Shown here one piece after another: positions 8,152-16,058 of a stretch of DNA of 32,608 nucleotides. How positions within the stretch are numbered: position 1 is the first letter of the stretch; each line of letters starts with the position of its first letter. Below the pieces are notes generated by a model, which was not told the origin of the DNA, searched no databases, and saw only the letters and a list, made by a program, of their open reading frames with translations. The translations under genes and the position numbers were made by a program. This DNA comes from Gammaproteobacteria bacterium (GTDB lineage: Bacteria; Pseudomonadota; Gammaproteobacteria; Steroidobacterales; Woeseiaceae). The stretch covers positions 1 to 32,608 of the forward strand of contig JAOTZC010000028.1 in assembly GCA_029861535.1 (NCBI GenBank), read 5' to 3'.

Positions 8152-8796
8152 CTAGCGCGCCTCGACCGGCAGCTCGACGGCGACAACAACGGCATTCGAT
8201 ATAATCGAATCAGCCTCGATACTTTGAACAAAGTCGTCAAGCTCGTCCATTGATCGCGCCGGCAGACGAACCACAACCCGATATTGGCCGATGGAATCCG
8301 GTCCGGCCGTCGACACCGGTGCAAGAGCCTGCAAAGCGTCATTGCGCGCAGTCAATTCCGCTGTCGGGTCAAACGAAACGAGCAGTACATAGTCATAGCT
8401 TGCGGCGCCGCCTTCACTCATCACAGTCTCGTAAAAGACAGGTGTTGTGGTGGACTCGTCCAATTGCATCCAGCTCAAACCTGCTACCAACAGCGCGACG
8501 CTGGCCGTCAATGCGCCGGCGAACCAAACAAGCTTGCGACGTTGCGGCCACTTGTTGCGTCGATCGACATTTGCGAGAAATTGCTCTGCATCCGGCTTCG
8601 GCGCGAGCACGGAGACGGATTCACGTTGCACCGATTCCTGCAGAGCGCGCAGGATCGGAATTTCATTCGCACACGTTTCACAGGACTCCAGATGACGGTC
8701 CATGCCATCTAGCTCAGATTCGTCGAGCGTGCCGTTGACGTACCAAGGCAACAACTCGCACATCTCATCAGTGATTTTCTGATGCTTATTTGTCAA
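8152..8796 (-). CDS. Zinc-finger (zf-HC2) transmembrane anti-sigma factor
   Basis: 214 residues. The N-terminal domain carries the ZAS motif HxxxCxxC (HLESCETC, about residues 33-40), which in this family binds zinc and clamps the cognate ECF sigma factor. One membrane helix follows (about 88-110), then a periplasmic domain of about 100 residues that I do not recognise. That domain ends with a small alpha/beta stretch (IGQYRVVVRLPARSMDELDD). It overlaps the sigma gene by 11 bases and is followed 7 bases later by the protease gene. The arrangement suggests the anti-sigma factor senses or is processed in the envelope, possibly with the protease; that is inference. Confidence 0.85.
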   Translation of the reverse strand: MTNKHQKITDEMCELLPWYVNGTLDESELDGMDRHLESCETCANEIPILRALQESVQRESVSVLAPKPDAEQFLANVDRRNKWPQRRKLVWFAGALTASVALLVAGLSWMQLDESTTTPVFYETVMSEGGAASYDYVLLVSFDPTAELTARNDALQALAPVSTAGPDSIGQYRVVVRLPARSMDELDDFVQSIEADSIISNAVVVAVELPVEAR

Positions 8797-9379
8797 TTTT
8801 CACTCCATCAACAAATCCCATCTTCAAAAGCGTCGCTCTAAGTTTTTTGCGTGCATGGTGGACCCGCGATTTCGCGGTGTTCACCGGACAACCGGCCATC
8901 TCCGCGACTTCTCGATACGTCATGCCAAGATAGAGTACGGATTCGATCATCATGCGTTGCTCCGGGCTTAGTGTTCTAAACGCTTTGGCAATCACATCGT
9001 CCAACTCGACGCTCTCGCAGCCGTCGAACTGTAATTCGCGGATCTCTCGGGTTGTGGCTTGCGGCAGGCGACCTTTTTTCAGCCGCTTCACGCATTGCCG
9101 ATAGCCGATTCCCAGTATCCAGGTTGAAACCTTTGATGCACCCCGGAATTTGTCGGCATCGCGCCAGACAATCAACATGACATCGTTGACGACCTCCTCA
9201 GTCAGGCCATAGTCGTGTGACAGCCGGAACAAAAAACTGAAGAGCCGTGGAAAATACAGATTATATAGGTCCGTAATCGCCGTCCGATCGCCAGCGGCAA
9301 CCAATTTCAGCAACTGCCGGTCGTGCAAATCCAGCGATCGAATCGCTTCACGCTGGCCGATTTTCGGCGATTTTCTCAA
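8786..9379 (-). CDS. ECF-family RNA polymerase sigma factor
   Basis: 197 residues. Sigma region 2 is at about 30-100 (LYNLYFPRLFSFLFRL, then VSTWILGIGYRQC) and region 4 at about 135-185 (LSPEQRMMIESVLYLGMTYREVAEMAG, with helix-turn-helix VNTAKSRVHHARKKL). Regions 1 and 3 are absent, as usual for ECF factors. The start is unclear: TTG 9379 is the only codon covering a full N-terminus, but AGGA lies only one base before it. A second in-frame TTG lies about 17 codons later. Its regulon is likely to include its own operon; no convincing ECF promoter was found upstream by eye. Confidence 0.85.
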   Translation of the reverse strand: MRKSPKIGQREAIRSLDLHDRQLLKLVAAGDRTAITDLYNLYFPRLFSFLFRLSHDYGLTEEVVNDVMLIVWRDADKFRGASKVSTWILGIGYRQCVKRLKKGRLPQATTREIRELQFDGCESVELDDVIAKAFRTLSPEQRMMIESVLYLGMTYREVAEMAGCPVNTAKSRVHHARKKLRATLLKMGFVDGVKIDK

Positions 9380-9442
9380 TTCCTGTACCGTCCACGATCA
9401 GGCGACAAACGTGAATTACACCTACTACGTATGTACCCGTTT

Positions 9443-9489
9443 AATACAAATGGTTCATTAAGATTAGCAGTTTGTGGGCAATTTGTATT
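9443..9489. repeat. Perfect 9-bp inverted repeat in the sigma/DUF3313 intergenic region
   Basis: AATACAAAT (9443-9451) and ATTTGTATT (9481-9489) are exact reverse complements separated by 29 bases. The surrounding 300-base gap (9380-9679) between the divergent sigma-factor and DUF3313 genes is AT-richer than the genes. Possible operator or cruciform; function unknown. Apart from this, the sigma-54-like element and the 9650-9666 hairpin I see nothing in the gap. Confidence 0.4.
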
Positions 9490-9599
9490 CGAATCACAAT
9501 TGGACCAATATGCTCAGCAACCTCGTGCATTTGATTCCACACGTGACCTGTGACCTATCTACCGACGGCTTTCGTTCGCCGCGCACCCGGTGGCACAAA

Positions 9600-9616
9600 C
9601 TGGAATGGTTTTTGCG
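9600..9616 (+). promoter_or_regulatory. Sigma-54-like -24/-12 promoter
   Basis: CTGGAATGGTTTTTGCG keeps the invariant GG (9602-9603) and GC (9614-9615) with exactly ten bases between, as in the consensus YTGGCACGrNNNTTGCW. The -12 TTGC is perfect; the -24 block differs at the C after TGG. Transcription would start near 9626, giving a leader of about 54 bases before ATG 9680. No enhancer-binding-protein gene is adjacent. Confidence 0.4.
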
Positions 9617-9649
9617 GGCAATTCAAATAGGCACGGTTAAGTAAATCGG

Positions 9650-9666
9650 CTGATTCCGATAATCAG
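9650..9666 (+). other. Stem-loop abutting the ribosome-binding site of the DUF3313 gene
   Basis: CTGATT (9650-9655) and AATCAG (9661-9666) form a perfect 6-bp stem with a 5-base loop, ending two bases before the TGGAG ribosome site (9668-9672) of the gene at 9680. It could modulate translation initiation, but the stem is short and AT-containing. Confidence 0.3.
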
Positions 9667-9679
9667 ATGGAGACAACTC

Positions 9680-10381
9680 ATGGGAAATGATGGAAAAATA
9701 AACCAGGCCATTTCGATCGCTGCAGCGGTGCTTATATCTTCCGCAATACTATTCGCATCGCCCGCGGTATTCGCACAAAAAAAGGAGCCACCGCAAGAAA
9801 CCCACGACGGACTAACACTCATCGAGGATCGCAAGGTGGCAGCCGCGTACATCGATTCGGACGCAGACCTCAGCATCTATAACAAGATAATGATTCTCGA
9901 CTGCTACGTGGCCTTCAAGAAGGACTGGCAAAAGGATCAAAAGAAAACGGGGTCACGCATACGCGTCTCGTCCAGCGATATGGAAAGAATCAAAGCGGAT
10001 GTCGCCGCACTTTTCCGGGATGTGTTTACCGAGAAGCTCGGGTCGGATGACGGCTACGAGATTGTAACCGCGGCAGGGGACGACGTTCTGTTGGTCCGTC
10101 CGGCAATCATCGACCTTGACGTCACGGCACCGGACACGATGACCGCTGGCCGGACCAGCACGTACACGACGTCGGCGGGAGCAGCGACTCTCTACATCGA
10201 GCTTTACGACTCTGTGACTGGAGACATACTCGCGCGTGCCGTTGACAGGAAGGAAGCGAGAAAAGCGGGTGGATATTTGAGCTATAGCAATCGTGTCACA
10301 AACAGGTCTGATGCCCGTAGGTTGCTGGGACGCTGGGCGGGCCTTCTGCGAGAAAAACTAGATGAGTTGCACGGCAAATAG
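9680..10381 (+). CDS. Exported DUF3313-like protein
   Basis: 233 residues. A signal peptide ends AVFA/QKK near residue 32. The body matches the general plan of DUF3313 proteins: a segment YNKIMILDCYVAF near the start, then a region of the form ERIKADVAALFRDVFTEKL, a valine-rich LLVRPAIIDLDV strand, and a late ATLYIELYDSVTGDILARAVDRKEA hairpin. Members are usually lipoproteins of unknown function, but this one has no lipobox cysteine. ATG 9680 has TGGAG eight bases upstream. It is preceded by a sigma-54-like promoter and a small stem-loop. A fragment of an ABC ATPase gene follows immediately, so a downstream partner may have been lost. Confidence 0.65.
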   Translation: MGNDGKINQAISIAAAVLISSAILFASPAVFAQKKEPPQETHDGLTLIEDRKVAAAYIDSDADLSIYNKIMILDCYVAFKKDWQKDQKKTGSRIRVSSSDMERIKADVAALFRDVFTEKLGSDDGYEIVTAAGDDVLLVRPAIIDLDVTAPDTMTAGRTSTYTTSAGAATLYIELYDSVTGDILARAVDRKEARKAGGYLSYSNRVTNRSDARRLLGRWAGLLREKLDELHGK

Positions 10382-10386
10382 CGCCG

Positions 10387-10461
10387 ATGATTGAAATCAG
10401 GGATCTTCAGTTCTCCTATGGGGACGGAGACTTGTCACTGCAATACCAACGCCCTACTTGA
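10387..10461 (+). pseudogene. Remnant of an ABC-transporter ATPase gene (5' end only)
   Basis: A 24-codon frame beginning MIEIRDLQFSYGDGD and stopping at TGA 10459-10461. This is the stereotyped first strand and A-loop aromatic (FSY) of an ABC ATPase, in which Walker A normally follows about 20 to 30 residues later. Here similarity ends at about codon 19 (near base 10440), and neither Walker A nor any other ABC motif follows. I read it as what is left after a deletion. It starts 6 bases after the stop of the DUF3313 gene, which suggests the complete ATPase gene was once the next gene of that operon. Confidence 0.6.
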
Positions 10462-10478
10462 TTCGACAATTACAATGT

Positions 10479-10507
10479 TTGACAACAATCGGGCCTCGAT
10501 GAATAAA
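10479..10507 (+). promoter_or_regulatory. Sigma-70-type promoter for the alkylsulfatase gene
   Basis: TTGACA (10479-10484) is a perfect -35, then 17 bases, then AATAAA (10502-10507), matching TATAAT at 4 of 6. Transcription would begin near 10514. This argues for translation from ATG 10557 rather than ATG 10518. Confidence 0.5.
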
Positions 10508-10556
10508 CGCTCGCGCTATGAACGTTGATGGTTCGTTTATCGTCGTGACAAAACAA

Positions 10557-12545
10557 ATGAAGAATCTTGCTTACAAAGCAATAGTTTTGATCTGCGCAGC
10601 AATCGCCGGCTGTACCGAAGAACCCCAGTCGAATGCTAGCGGACAGGTTAATCCACCGTCCGATTACACGATCGCGCACCAGCAGGCGCTACGAGAAAAC
10701 CTGCCGTTCGACGATCAGCGCGATTTTGACGAACAGCGTCGCGGTTTCATCGCCGCGCCCTCCTACCGCCGTATCACTGATGGATCGGGCAAGATAGTCT
10801 GGGATATCGGCCGCTACGATTTCCTGTTGTCTGGCGAGGATTTAGACAGCATTCATCCGTCGCTGCAGCGGCAGGCAACGCTGAACATGAATTACGGCCT
10901 GTACGAGGTCGTTCCCGACAAGATTTATCAAATCCGCGGCTTCGATCTGTCGAACATGACACTGATCCGGGGTGACACGGGCTGGATCGTATTCGACGTA
11001 TTACTGGTCAAGGAAACGGCAGCAGCCGCTTTGGAATTTGCCAATGCCGAACTCGGCGAGCGACCGGTTGTCGCCGTGATCTACTCCCATTCGCATGCGG
11101 ATCACTTCGGCGGAATCCGCGGCGTCGTCGACGAAGCAGACCTGCGCTCCGGCAAAGTCAGTGTACTTGCGCCACGCGGTTTCATGGAAAATGCGATCGC
11201 CGAAAACGTCTACGCCGGCAACGCGATGACGCGCCGAGCATCCTACCAGTATGGGCATGTAATTCCGGTCAGTCCTTTCGGCCAGGTCGATTCAGCGATC
11301 GGCAAGGCAATAGCAAACGGCACGATAGGATTGATCGCACCGACATTGGTCATCGGGGACGATTTCGAGGAACACACGATCGATGGCGTGCGCATGGTGT
11401 TTCAGAACACGCCGGGAACGGAAGCGCCGGCCGAAATGAATACCTGGTTCCCGGACCTAAAAGTATTTTGGGCTGCCGAAAACATCACCGCGACGATTCA
11501 CAACGTTTACACACTTCGCGGTGCGCTCGTGCGCGACGCATTACTTTGGTCCAAGGGCATAAATGAAGCCTTGTATCGTTTTGGCGTCAAGGCCGACGTG
11601 ATGCTGGCATCACACAATTGGCCACGTTGGGGTAACGATCGAATTCAGGAAGTCATGCGCGCGCAACGTGATGCCTATGCCAACCTGAATAACCAGGTCC
11701 TGCATCTCGCAAACCAGGGCGTGACGATCAATGAAATTCATAACGAATATCGGGTGCCCGAAAGCCTAAAAAGCCAGTGGTCAGTGCGCCAATACCACGG
11801 CTCCGAATTTCACAATTCCCGTGCCGTATTGAATCGCTACCTCGGCTATTGGGACGGGAATCCGGCAACCCTGGCGCCGTTGTCGCCGCATGACTCAGCG
11901 CCCCTGTATGTTGAGATGATGGGCGGTGCAGCCAAGATTCTGGCGAAGGGCGGCGAACTGTTCGACAACGGCGAGTATCGCCACGCGATGGAAATCGTCA
12001 ACAAGCTCGTTTACGCGGAACCACAGAATTCAGCGGCTAGATTCTTGCTTGCCGATATTTTCGAGCAACTGGGGTATCAGTACGAGAGCGCCAGCATGCG
12101 AAACTCCTTTCTATCGGCGGCCCAAGAGCTGCGATTCGGCATTCCAGAGGACTTGGGTTTGGAAACCGGGGGACCGGACGCCGTCAGGGCGGTAACGACA
12201 TCGCAATGGTGGGATGCGGTAGCGATACGCGTTGACAGTCAAAAAGCTGACGGCATCAACTTCAAGCTCAATTTCATTACGCCCGACAACGACGAGCGCC
12301 TGGTCGTGGAAATGAGCGGCGGGACCCTTACAAATATTGTCGGGTATACGGCGCCCGACGCCGATGCGACGATTACGATCAATCGTGCCGACCTGATTCC
12401 AGTCATGATGCAGCAGACGACGCTTGCGAGGCAGATACAGGCTGGCAAAGCACAGCTCAGCGGTAACGCTCTCGTGTTAGCCCAATTTGGCTCGACGTTG
12501 GTCGAGTTCGATCCGCTGTTCGAGATGATGCCGGGTACGCGCTAG
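10557..12545 (+). CDS. Alkylsulfatase of the SdsA/YjcS metallo-beta-lactamase family, lipoprotein
   Basis: 662 residues from ATG 10557, which gives a lipoprotein signal peptide with lipobox AIAGC. The frame can extend to ATG 10518, but that places charged residues ahead of the signal. Hydrolyses linear alkyl sulfates to alcohol and sulfate using two zinc ions. The metallo-beta-lactamase fold (about 110-400) carries the zinc ligand motif HSHADH at residues 178-183. It also has the family-specific segments WAAENITATIHNVYTLRGA and LASHNWPRWGN. An alkylsulfatase dimerisation domain follows (about 430-530, YVEMMGGAAKILAKGGELF), then a C-terminal SCP2-like domain that forms a hydrophobic substrate pocket in this family. 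Membrane anchoring in the envelope is inferred. It stands alone and converges with the msh operon, with 36 bases between. Confidence 0.9.
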   Translation: MKNLAYKAIVLICAAIAGCTEEPQSNASGQVNPPSDYTIAHQQALRENLPFDDQRDFDEQRRGFIAAPSYRRITDGSGKIVWDIGRYDFLLSGEDLDSIHPSLQRQATLNMNYGLYEVVPDKIYQIRGFDLSNMTLIRGDTGWIVFDVLLVKETAAAALEFANAELGERPVVAVIYSHSHADHFGGIRGVVDEADLRSGKVSVLAPRGFMENAIAENVYAGNAMTRRASYQYGHVIPVSPFGQVDSAIGKAIANGTIGLIAPTLVIGDDFEEHTIDGVRMVFQNTPGTEAPAEMNTWFPDLKVFWAAENITATIHNVYTLRGALVRDALLWSKGINEALYRFGVKADVMLASHNWPRWGNDRIQEVMRAQRDAYANLNNQVLHLANQGVTINEIHNEYRVPESLKSQWSVRQYHGSEFHNSRAVLNRYLGYWDGNPATLAPLSPHDSAPLYVEMMGGAAKILAKGGELFDNGEYRHAMEIVNKLVYAEPQNSAARFLLADIFEQLGYQYESASMRNSFLSAAQELRFGIPEDLGLETGGPDAVRAVTTSQWWDAVAIRVDSQKADGINFKLNFITPDNDERLVVEMSGGTLTNIVGYTAPDADATITINRADLIPVMMQQTTLARQIQAGKAQLSGNALVLAQFGSTLVEFDPLFEMMPGTR

Positions 12546-12581
12546 GCCAACCGCTTGCCAGAGATTGCCCGCTACGGCGGC

Positions 12582-15500
12582 TCAATAAAGCTCGCGCATG
12601 TAAATGCGACGGTCCTGCCCTTCGTAGATACCGAACACGGCCGTGCCTTGCGGATCCTCGAGGCCGGGATTGCCAACATCCCAATCGAATTCGAGCCATG
12701 CCGGGACATCCGCTGTCGCCGTCGTACTGCCGTCGTTGGTGGCGCCGGGTGCTTTGAGGTAAAGGTTGAAATCACCGCCCAGTGGTGGCTGCCGAAACCG
12801 CAATGCCGGCGGGCCAGCTGCCGCACAACCGGCACCACTAACGCCCGGCGCACCAGTATCCAGCACGCAGGTCTCGCCCGGGCCCAAGTTTTCGGTGAAC
12901 GCGCCGAGCGACAATGTGACGCCCGCCGTGCAAGCGTCGTCAACGTGTGGCACGAAGCCCGTTGCGGCGTCGACGTAATATTCGGTTCGCATTGGCAATG
13001 CGAGATCGACAAGCTCCGATCCGTAGGCGTTCAATAATCGTGCACGACCGAAGCGCATCGTTGCACCACTGTCGAAAACGATGCCGCCTGGGTCACCGAA
13101 TACGATCGGATTTGCGAGCGCGGCCGCCCCGTCGCCGTCGAAAACGTCAATATTCAGTCGAATGTCGGCGTCGAATGGCGACTCCTCGACGCTACGCGTA
13201 AATGCCAGACCGCTACCGCTCGAGAACGTTAACGTACCAACACCAGCACCGACATCGACAACCGTTGGGTCGCTCGAACCCGGCGGTAAACCGGACGTGT
13301 CGAGTGTCGCTGGAATCGCGACATAGACCGGATCGGGCAAACTTGCATTATCGGTCTTGAAAAACCCACCGGTGTAATTCTCTGTTACCTCACCGGCCAG
13401 CGCCCGTGCCGTAAACGTGATCACAGGACTGTTCGAATAGCTAAACGATTCACCGATATAGCTAAACGACCCAGCCGCACAACTCGTCGCGAATGTTGGC
13501 ACATTCAGCACTGTCGTAAAATGATGCGCGTGGAAACGGCCGACATTACCCGACACAGCTCCGCTAACGTCTCCAGCACCGAGATAGTCGCTGTCACCAA
13601 CCGATGGCGTCAGCGTGATGATGCCGACCTCCGGCCAGTTGAAAATCGTGCCGGTCGCCTGGCCGGCGACGAACGCGCCGAAACTGGTGGCCGCGCCAAG
13701 CGGCGGATTGTCGCCGGCCGCAGGGGACACCAGGTTGGACGTCAGCCGCACGCCTTCCGCAATGTTTTCCTGGCCATAGTTCGGCGTAATTGAGCCTTCG
13801 GCGTCAAGCACGGTGACGGTGACGGAAAACGGATCGCCTGCAGCGACAAACGCTGCACCGCTGCTGTCGGCAGCGCCGGGATTCGGATTGCCGCCGCTGT
13901 CTTCGATGTTCGTCAGCAAGAACTGAAAAGGTTTGACAACGAAACCGGCCGTCGCACCGCGAATACCGTTCGGCAGATCAGGATGTGCCTGACTGTTGTC
14001 TTTCATATTAATCTGCAGTCGCCCGACGTCTTTATATTTGCCGGTCACGGCCGCCTGCCCGTTCGCGAACATGACCGGCTGATCGGCAGCCGCCGCTTCA
14101 GCGGCGGGTACGCCAACGCCGTCGACCGATACAGCGAGACTGCCTGCGACCGGGTTCACATAGTCGAACCAGAATTTCAGGTTTTTCGGGCCAGTGTAGG
14201 ACTCGATGATGCCGCACACGGGATCGTTCGCCGTTTGACCATAGGCGGCAATGTTTATTGGGAAATCGGTTCCCGCCGTTTGCGGCGTGGCAAACGGCAC
14301 GATGACCGCCGGCGGCGGGTTTGGCAGCGGTGCCGCCGTGACCGTAAACCCACTTGGCGAGAATTGCAGCGGGCCTTCCGCATCATTGTCGCGAATTCCC
14401 GGTGTGTCGCTTTGATACACGTCCACATCGAACGTGGCCGGGCCCTCAGCATAGCTTAAGGAAAACGTCGCCGTCGACTCGCCAATCGGCCAGACGTAAG
14501 TTGCAAACCCGTCATTCAGAGTGACATCACTAAATCCGCCAGTGCCGGCAACTAATGCCCAGCTTCCAAAGCCGGATTGCGTATCCAAGGTCACCTGTTC
14601 GTTGTAATCGATTCGCGGCGTGCCGCTAACGCTGTCGATTACTTCCACTTGCATGATTTCCGCCTGGCAGTTGATGCCGTAGCTGTCGTGCGTGATGACG
14701 AACTGCGCTGCAGCGCCGCAATCCGTACATTGACAAACAGTCAGCTCTTTCTTCTTACCGGCGTAGTAAGCGTTTCCGTTCGGTGAGACCCAATCGTCTT
14801 TTAGTTCTTCTTCGTCGACCGTCTGAGTTTCAGTCCATGTGCTGCCGTCGTATTCGAATACTGTGCCCTTCTTGCCGACGGCAATCACGTCTCCGTTCTG
14901 CGTCCAGCCGGAGATTCCCCGGAGGTCTTCGTTAGCCGATGCAACTACAGAGCACCCAGCACCATTATGAATGTACACGTCTTTTTTGCCGACGAGATAA
15001 ATATTGCCATTTCCATCACCCCAGAGGTCCTCAAATTTGTCGCCTATCGTGCACGCGGTATCCGGCGGCAACCATGTCCCTGAGGATCTGTCGTAGTGAT
15101 ACAAAACCCCTTTTTCGCCGATAACATAAACATTGTTGGCATCTCCCCAGACATCTTCCAAATCCTTATTGTCGGTACCTGCCGCGCCGCTTTGATCCGT
15201 CCAGACGCTGCCGTCGTAACTGTAGATCGTGCCTTTCTTGCCGACCGCATAGACTTCAGTCGCCGACGCGGCCCAAACGCCAAATAGGTCTTCGTTGGTA
15301 AAGCCTGTATGAGAAATCCAGTTTGCGCCGACGAGCTGCAAGGATTCACCTTTCTTGCCTACGGCAAACGCCGTTGCACCGACCGCGTCGACATCGTTCA
15401 GGTCCTCATTGGTTCCGCTAAGCATCGCAGACCAGCTAGCACCGTCCCATTGGTAAATCGTGCCGTCCTTGCCAACCGCAATAACGTTACTGTCTGACGT

Positions 15501-15644
15501 ACCGGAAATGCCGCGAAATTCCTTGTTGCCAATTTCTTCCGTCGTGCAGACCTGGGTCGAATTGGCTGGCCCTGCCAGCAAAACGATCATTCCGGCTATC
15601 GCCAAAAAATGGCTACAAAGTTGACTTCCGTTTGTGGTTTTCAT
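12582..15644 (-). CDS. mshQ: MshQ-like pilus protein with N-terminal seven-bladed beta-propeller
   Basis: 1020 residues, last gene of the msh operon; ATG follows the mshP TAG directly. A signal peptide ends at about residue 29 (ANS/TQ). Residues 35-310 contain seven tandem repeats of 35-43 residues with the pattern [N/D]EDL..V......VYAVGKKGTIY.YDGS.W, which I read as a seven-bladed propeller. The repeats are closed by a cysteine-containing segment, VCQCTDC. The rest (about 315-1020) is a long beta-rich region resembling the C-terminal part of MshQ proteins (DUF6701), with FVITHDSYGINCQAE near its start and many Ig-like strands. MshQ is thought to be an accessory or tip adhesin of MSHA pili. 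Usual MshQ N-termini carry LamG-like domains, so the propeller is a variant. Position and C-terminus make the name likely; binding target unknown. Confidence 0.75.
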   Translation of the reverse strand: MKTTNGSQLCSHFLAIAGMIVLLAGPANSTQVCTTEEIGNKEFRGISGTSDSNVIAVGKDGTIYQWDGASWSAMLSGTNEDLNDVDAVGATAFAVGKKGESLQLVGANWISHTGFTNEDLFGVWAASATEVYAVGKKGTIYSYDGSVWTDQSGAAGTDNKDLEDVWGDANNVYVIGEKGVLYHYDRSSGTWLPPDTACTIGDKFEDLWGDGNGNIYLVGKKDVYIHNGAGCSVVASANEDLRGISGWTQNGDVIAVGKKGTVFEYDGSTWTETQTVDEEELKDDWVSPNGNAYYAGKKKELTVCQCTDCGAAAQFVITHDSYGINCQAEIMQVEVIDSVSGTPRIDYNEQVTLDTQSGFGSWALVAGTGGFSDVTLNDGFATYVWPIGESTATFSLSYAEGPATFDVDVYQSDTPGIRDNDAEGPLQFSPSGFTVTAAPLPNPPPAVIVPFATPQTAGTDFPINIAAYGQTANDPVCGIIESYTGPKNLKFWFDYVNPVAGSLAVSVDGVGVPAAEAAAADQPVMFANGQAAVTGKYKDVGRLQINMKDNSQAHPDLPNGIRGATAGFVVKPFQFLLTNIEDSGGNPNPGAADSSGAAFVAAGDPFSVTVTVLDAEGSITPNYGQENIAEGVRLTSNLVSPAAGDNPPLGAATSFGAFVAGQATGTIFNWPEVGIITLTPSVGDSDYLGAGDVSGAVSGNVGRFHAHHFTTVLNVPTFATSCAAGSFSYIGESFSYSNSPVITFTARALAGEVTENYTGGFFKTDNASLPDPVYVAIPATLDTSGLPPGSSDPTVVDVGAGVGTLTFSSGSGLAFTRSVEESPFDADIRLNIDVFDGDGAAALANPIVFGDPGGIVFDSGATMRFGRARLLNAYGSELVDLALPMRTEYYVDAATGFVPHVDDACTAGVTLSLGAFTENLGPGETCVLDTGAPGVSGAGCAAAGPPALRFRQPPLGGDFNLYLKAPGATNDGSTTATADVPAWLEFDWDVGNPGLEDPQGTAVFGIYEGQDRRIYMRELY

Positions 15645-16049
15645 CTAGGTTGCATCGGTAATCGTGCTTTGTATTCGCCGCGACACATAATCGGGAGTTC
15701 CATAGCTGCCCGATCGAGCGAACGCGTCGATCGTGTATACACGAACCGTGGCGGGACCTTCAGCATGGGTGCTGACGGCGCAGGTCGTGTCAACGATGAA
15801 ACCTGCCAATCCGACCTCCGTTAGTGTTAGTGCCGAGCTCACACAGCTGCTGTTAATCAGCGCCTGATAGGCCGACCACTCAACACCAGCGCGTGCCGCC
15901 GCGTAAGCTCGCGCACTCTGCATGGCGAGTACAACGGTCTGGCTTTGGACGGCATTCAAACGCACTGCGACGACGCCGAGGGCTGCCAGAACAATCATCA
16001 GAAACAGCGCGGGCACCAACGATATGCCTTGTTGTCGCTTAATCGCCAT
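15645..16049 (-). CDS. mshP: MshP-like minor pilin (PilX-type)
   Basis: 134 residues. The N-terminus MAIKRQQG/ISLVPALFLMIV is a prepilin-peptidase-type signal with a hydrophobic helix. As commonly in MshP and PilX proteins, the glutamate at +5 is missing (proline here). The rest includes ARAYAAARAGVEWSAYQAL, which is typical of the family, and two cysteines. ATG 16049 is preferred over the in-frame GTG 16052. It sits 9 bases after mshO and directly before mshQ. Probably a minor pilin involved in initiating or tipping the pilus. Confidence 0.75.
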   Translation of the reverse strand: MAIKRQQGISLVPALFLMIVLAALGVVAVRLNAVQSQTVVLAMQSARAYAAARAGVEWSAYQALINSSCVSSALTLTEVGLAGFIVDTTCAVSTHAEGPATVRVYTIDAFARSGSYGTPDYVSRRIQSTITDAT

Positions 16050-16058
16050 CACCGCGTC

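Noticed and set aside
9323..9553. 76-codon plus-strand frame overlapping the sigma-factor start
   Set aside because: No ribosome site or known motif, and it overlaps the sigma gene N-terminus antisense.
9637..9662. Sigma-28-like boxes (TTAAGTAA, 10-base spacer, TCCGATAA) before the DUF3313 gene
   Set aside because: The spacer is one base short, the -35 is weak, and the start would fall on the ribosome site; the GATAA part is explained by the 9650-9666 stem-loop.
12555..13037. 160-codon plus-strand frame over the 3' end of mshQ
   Set aside because: Arg- and Cys-rich shadow translation without any family features.
14717..15542. DNA-level tandem repeat or CRISPR-like array in the mshQ gene
   Set aside because: Repeats are recognisable in protein but diverged in DNA, with irregular length; they are propeller blades.
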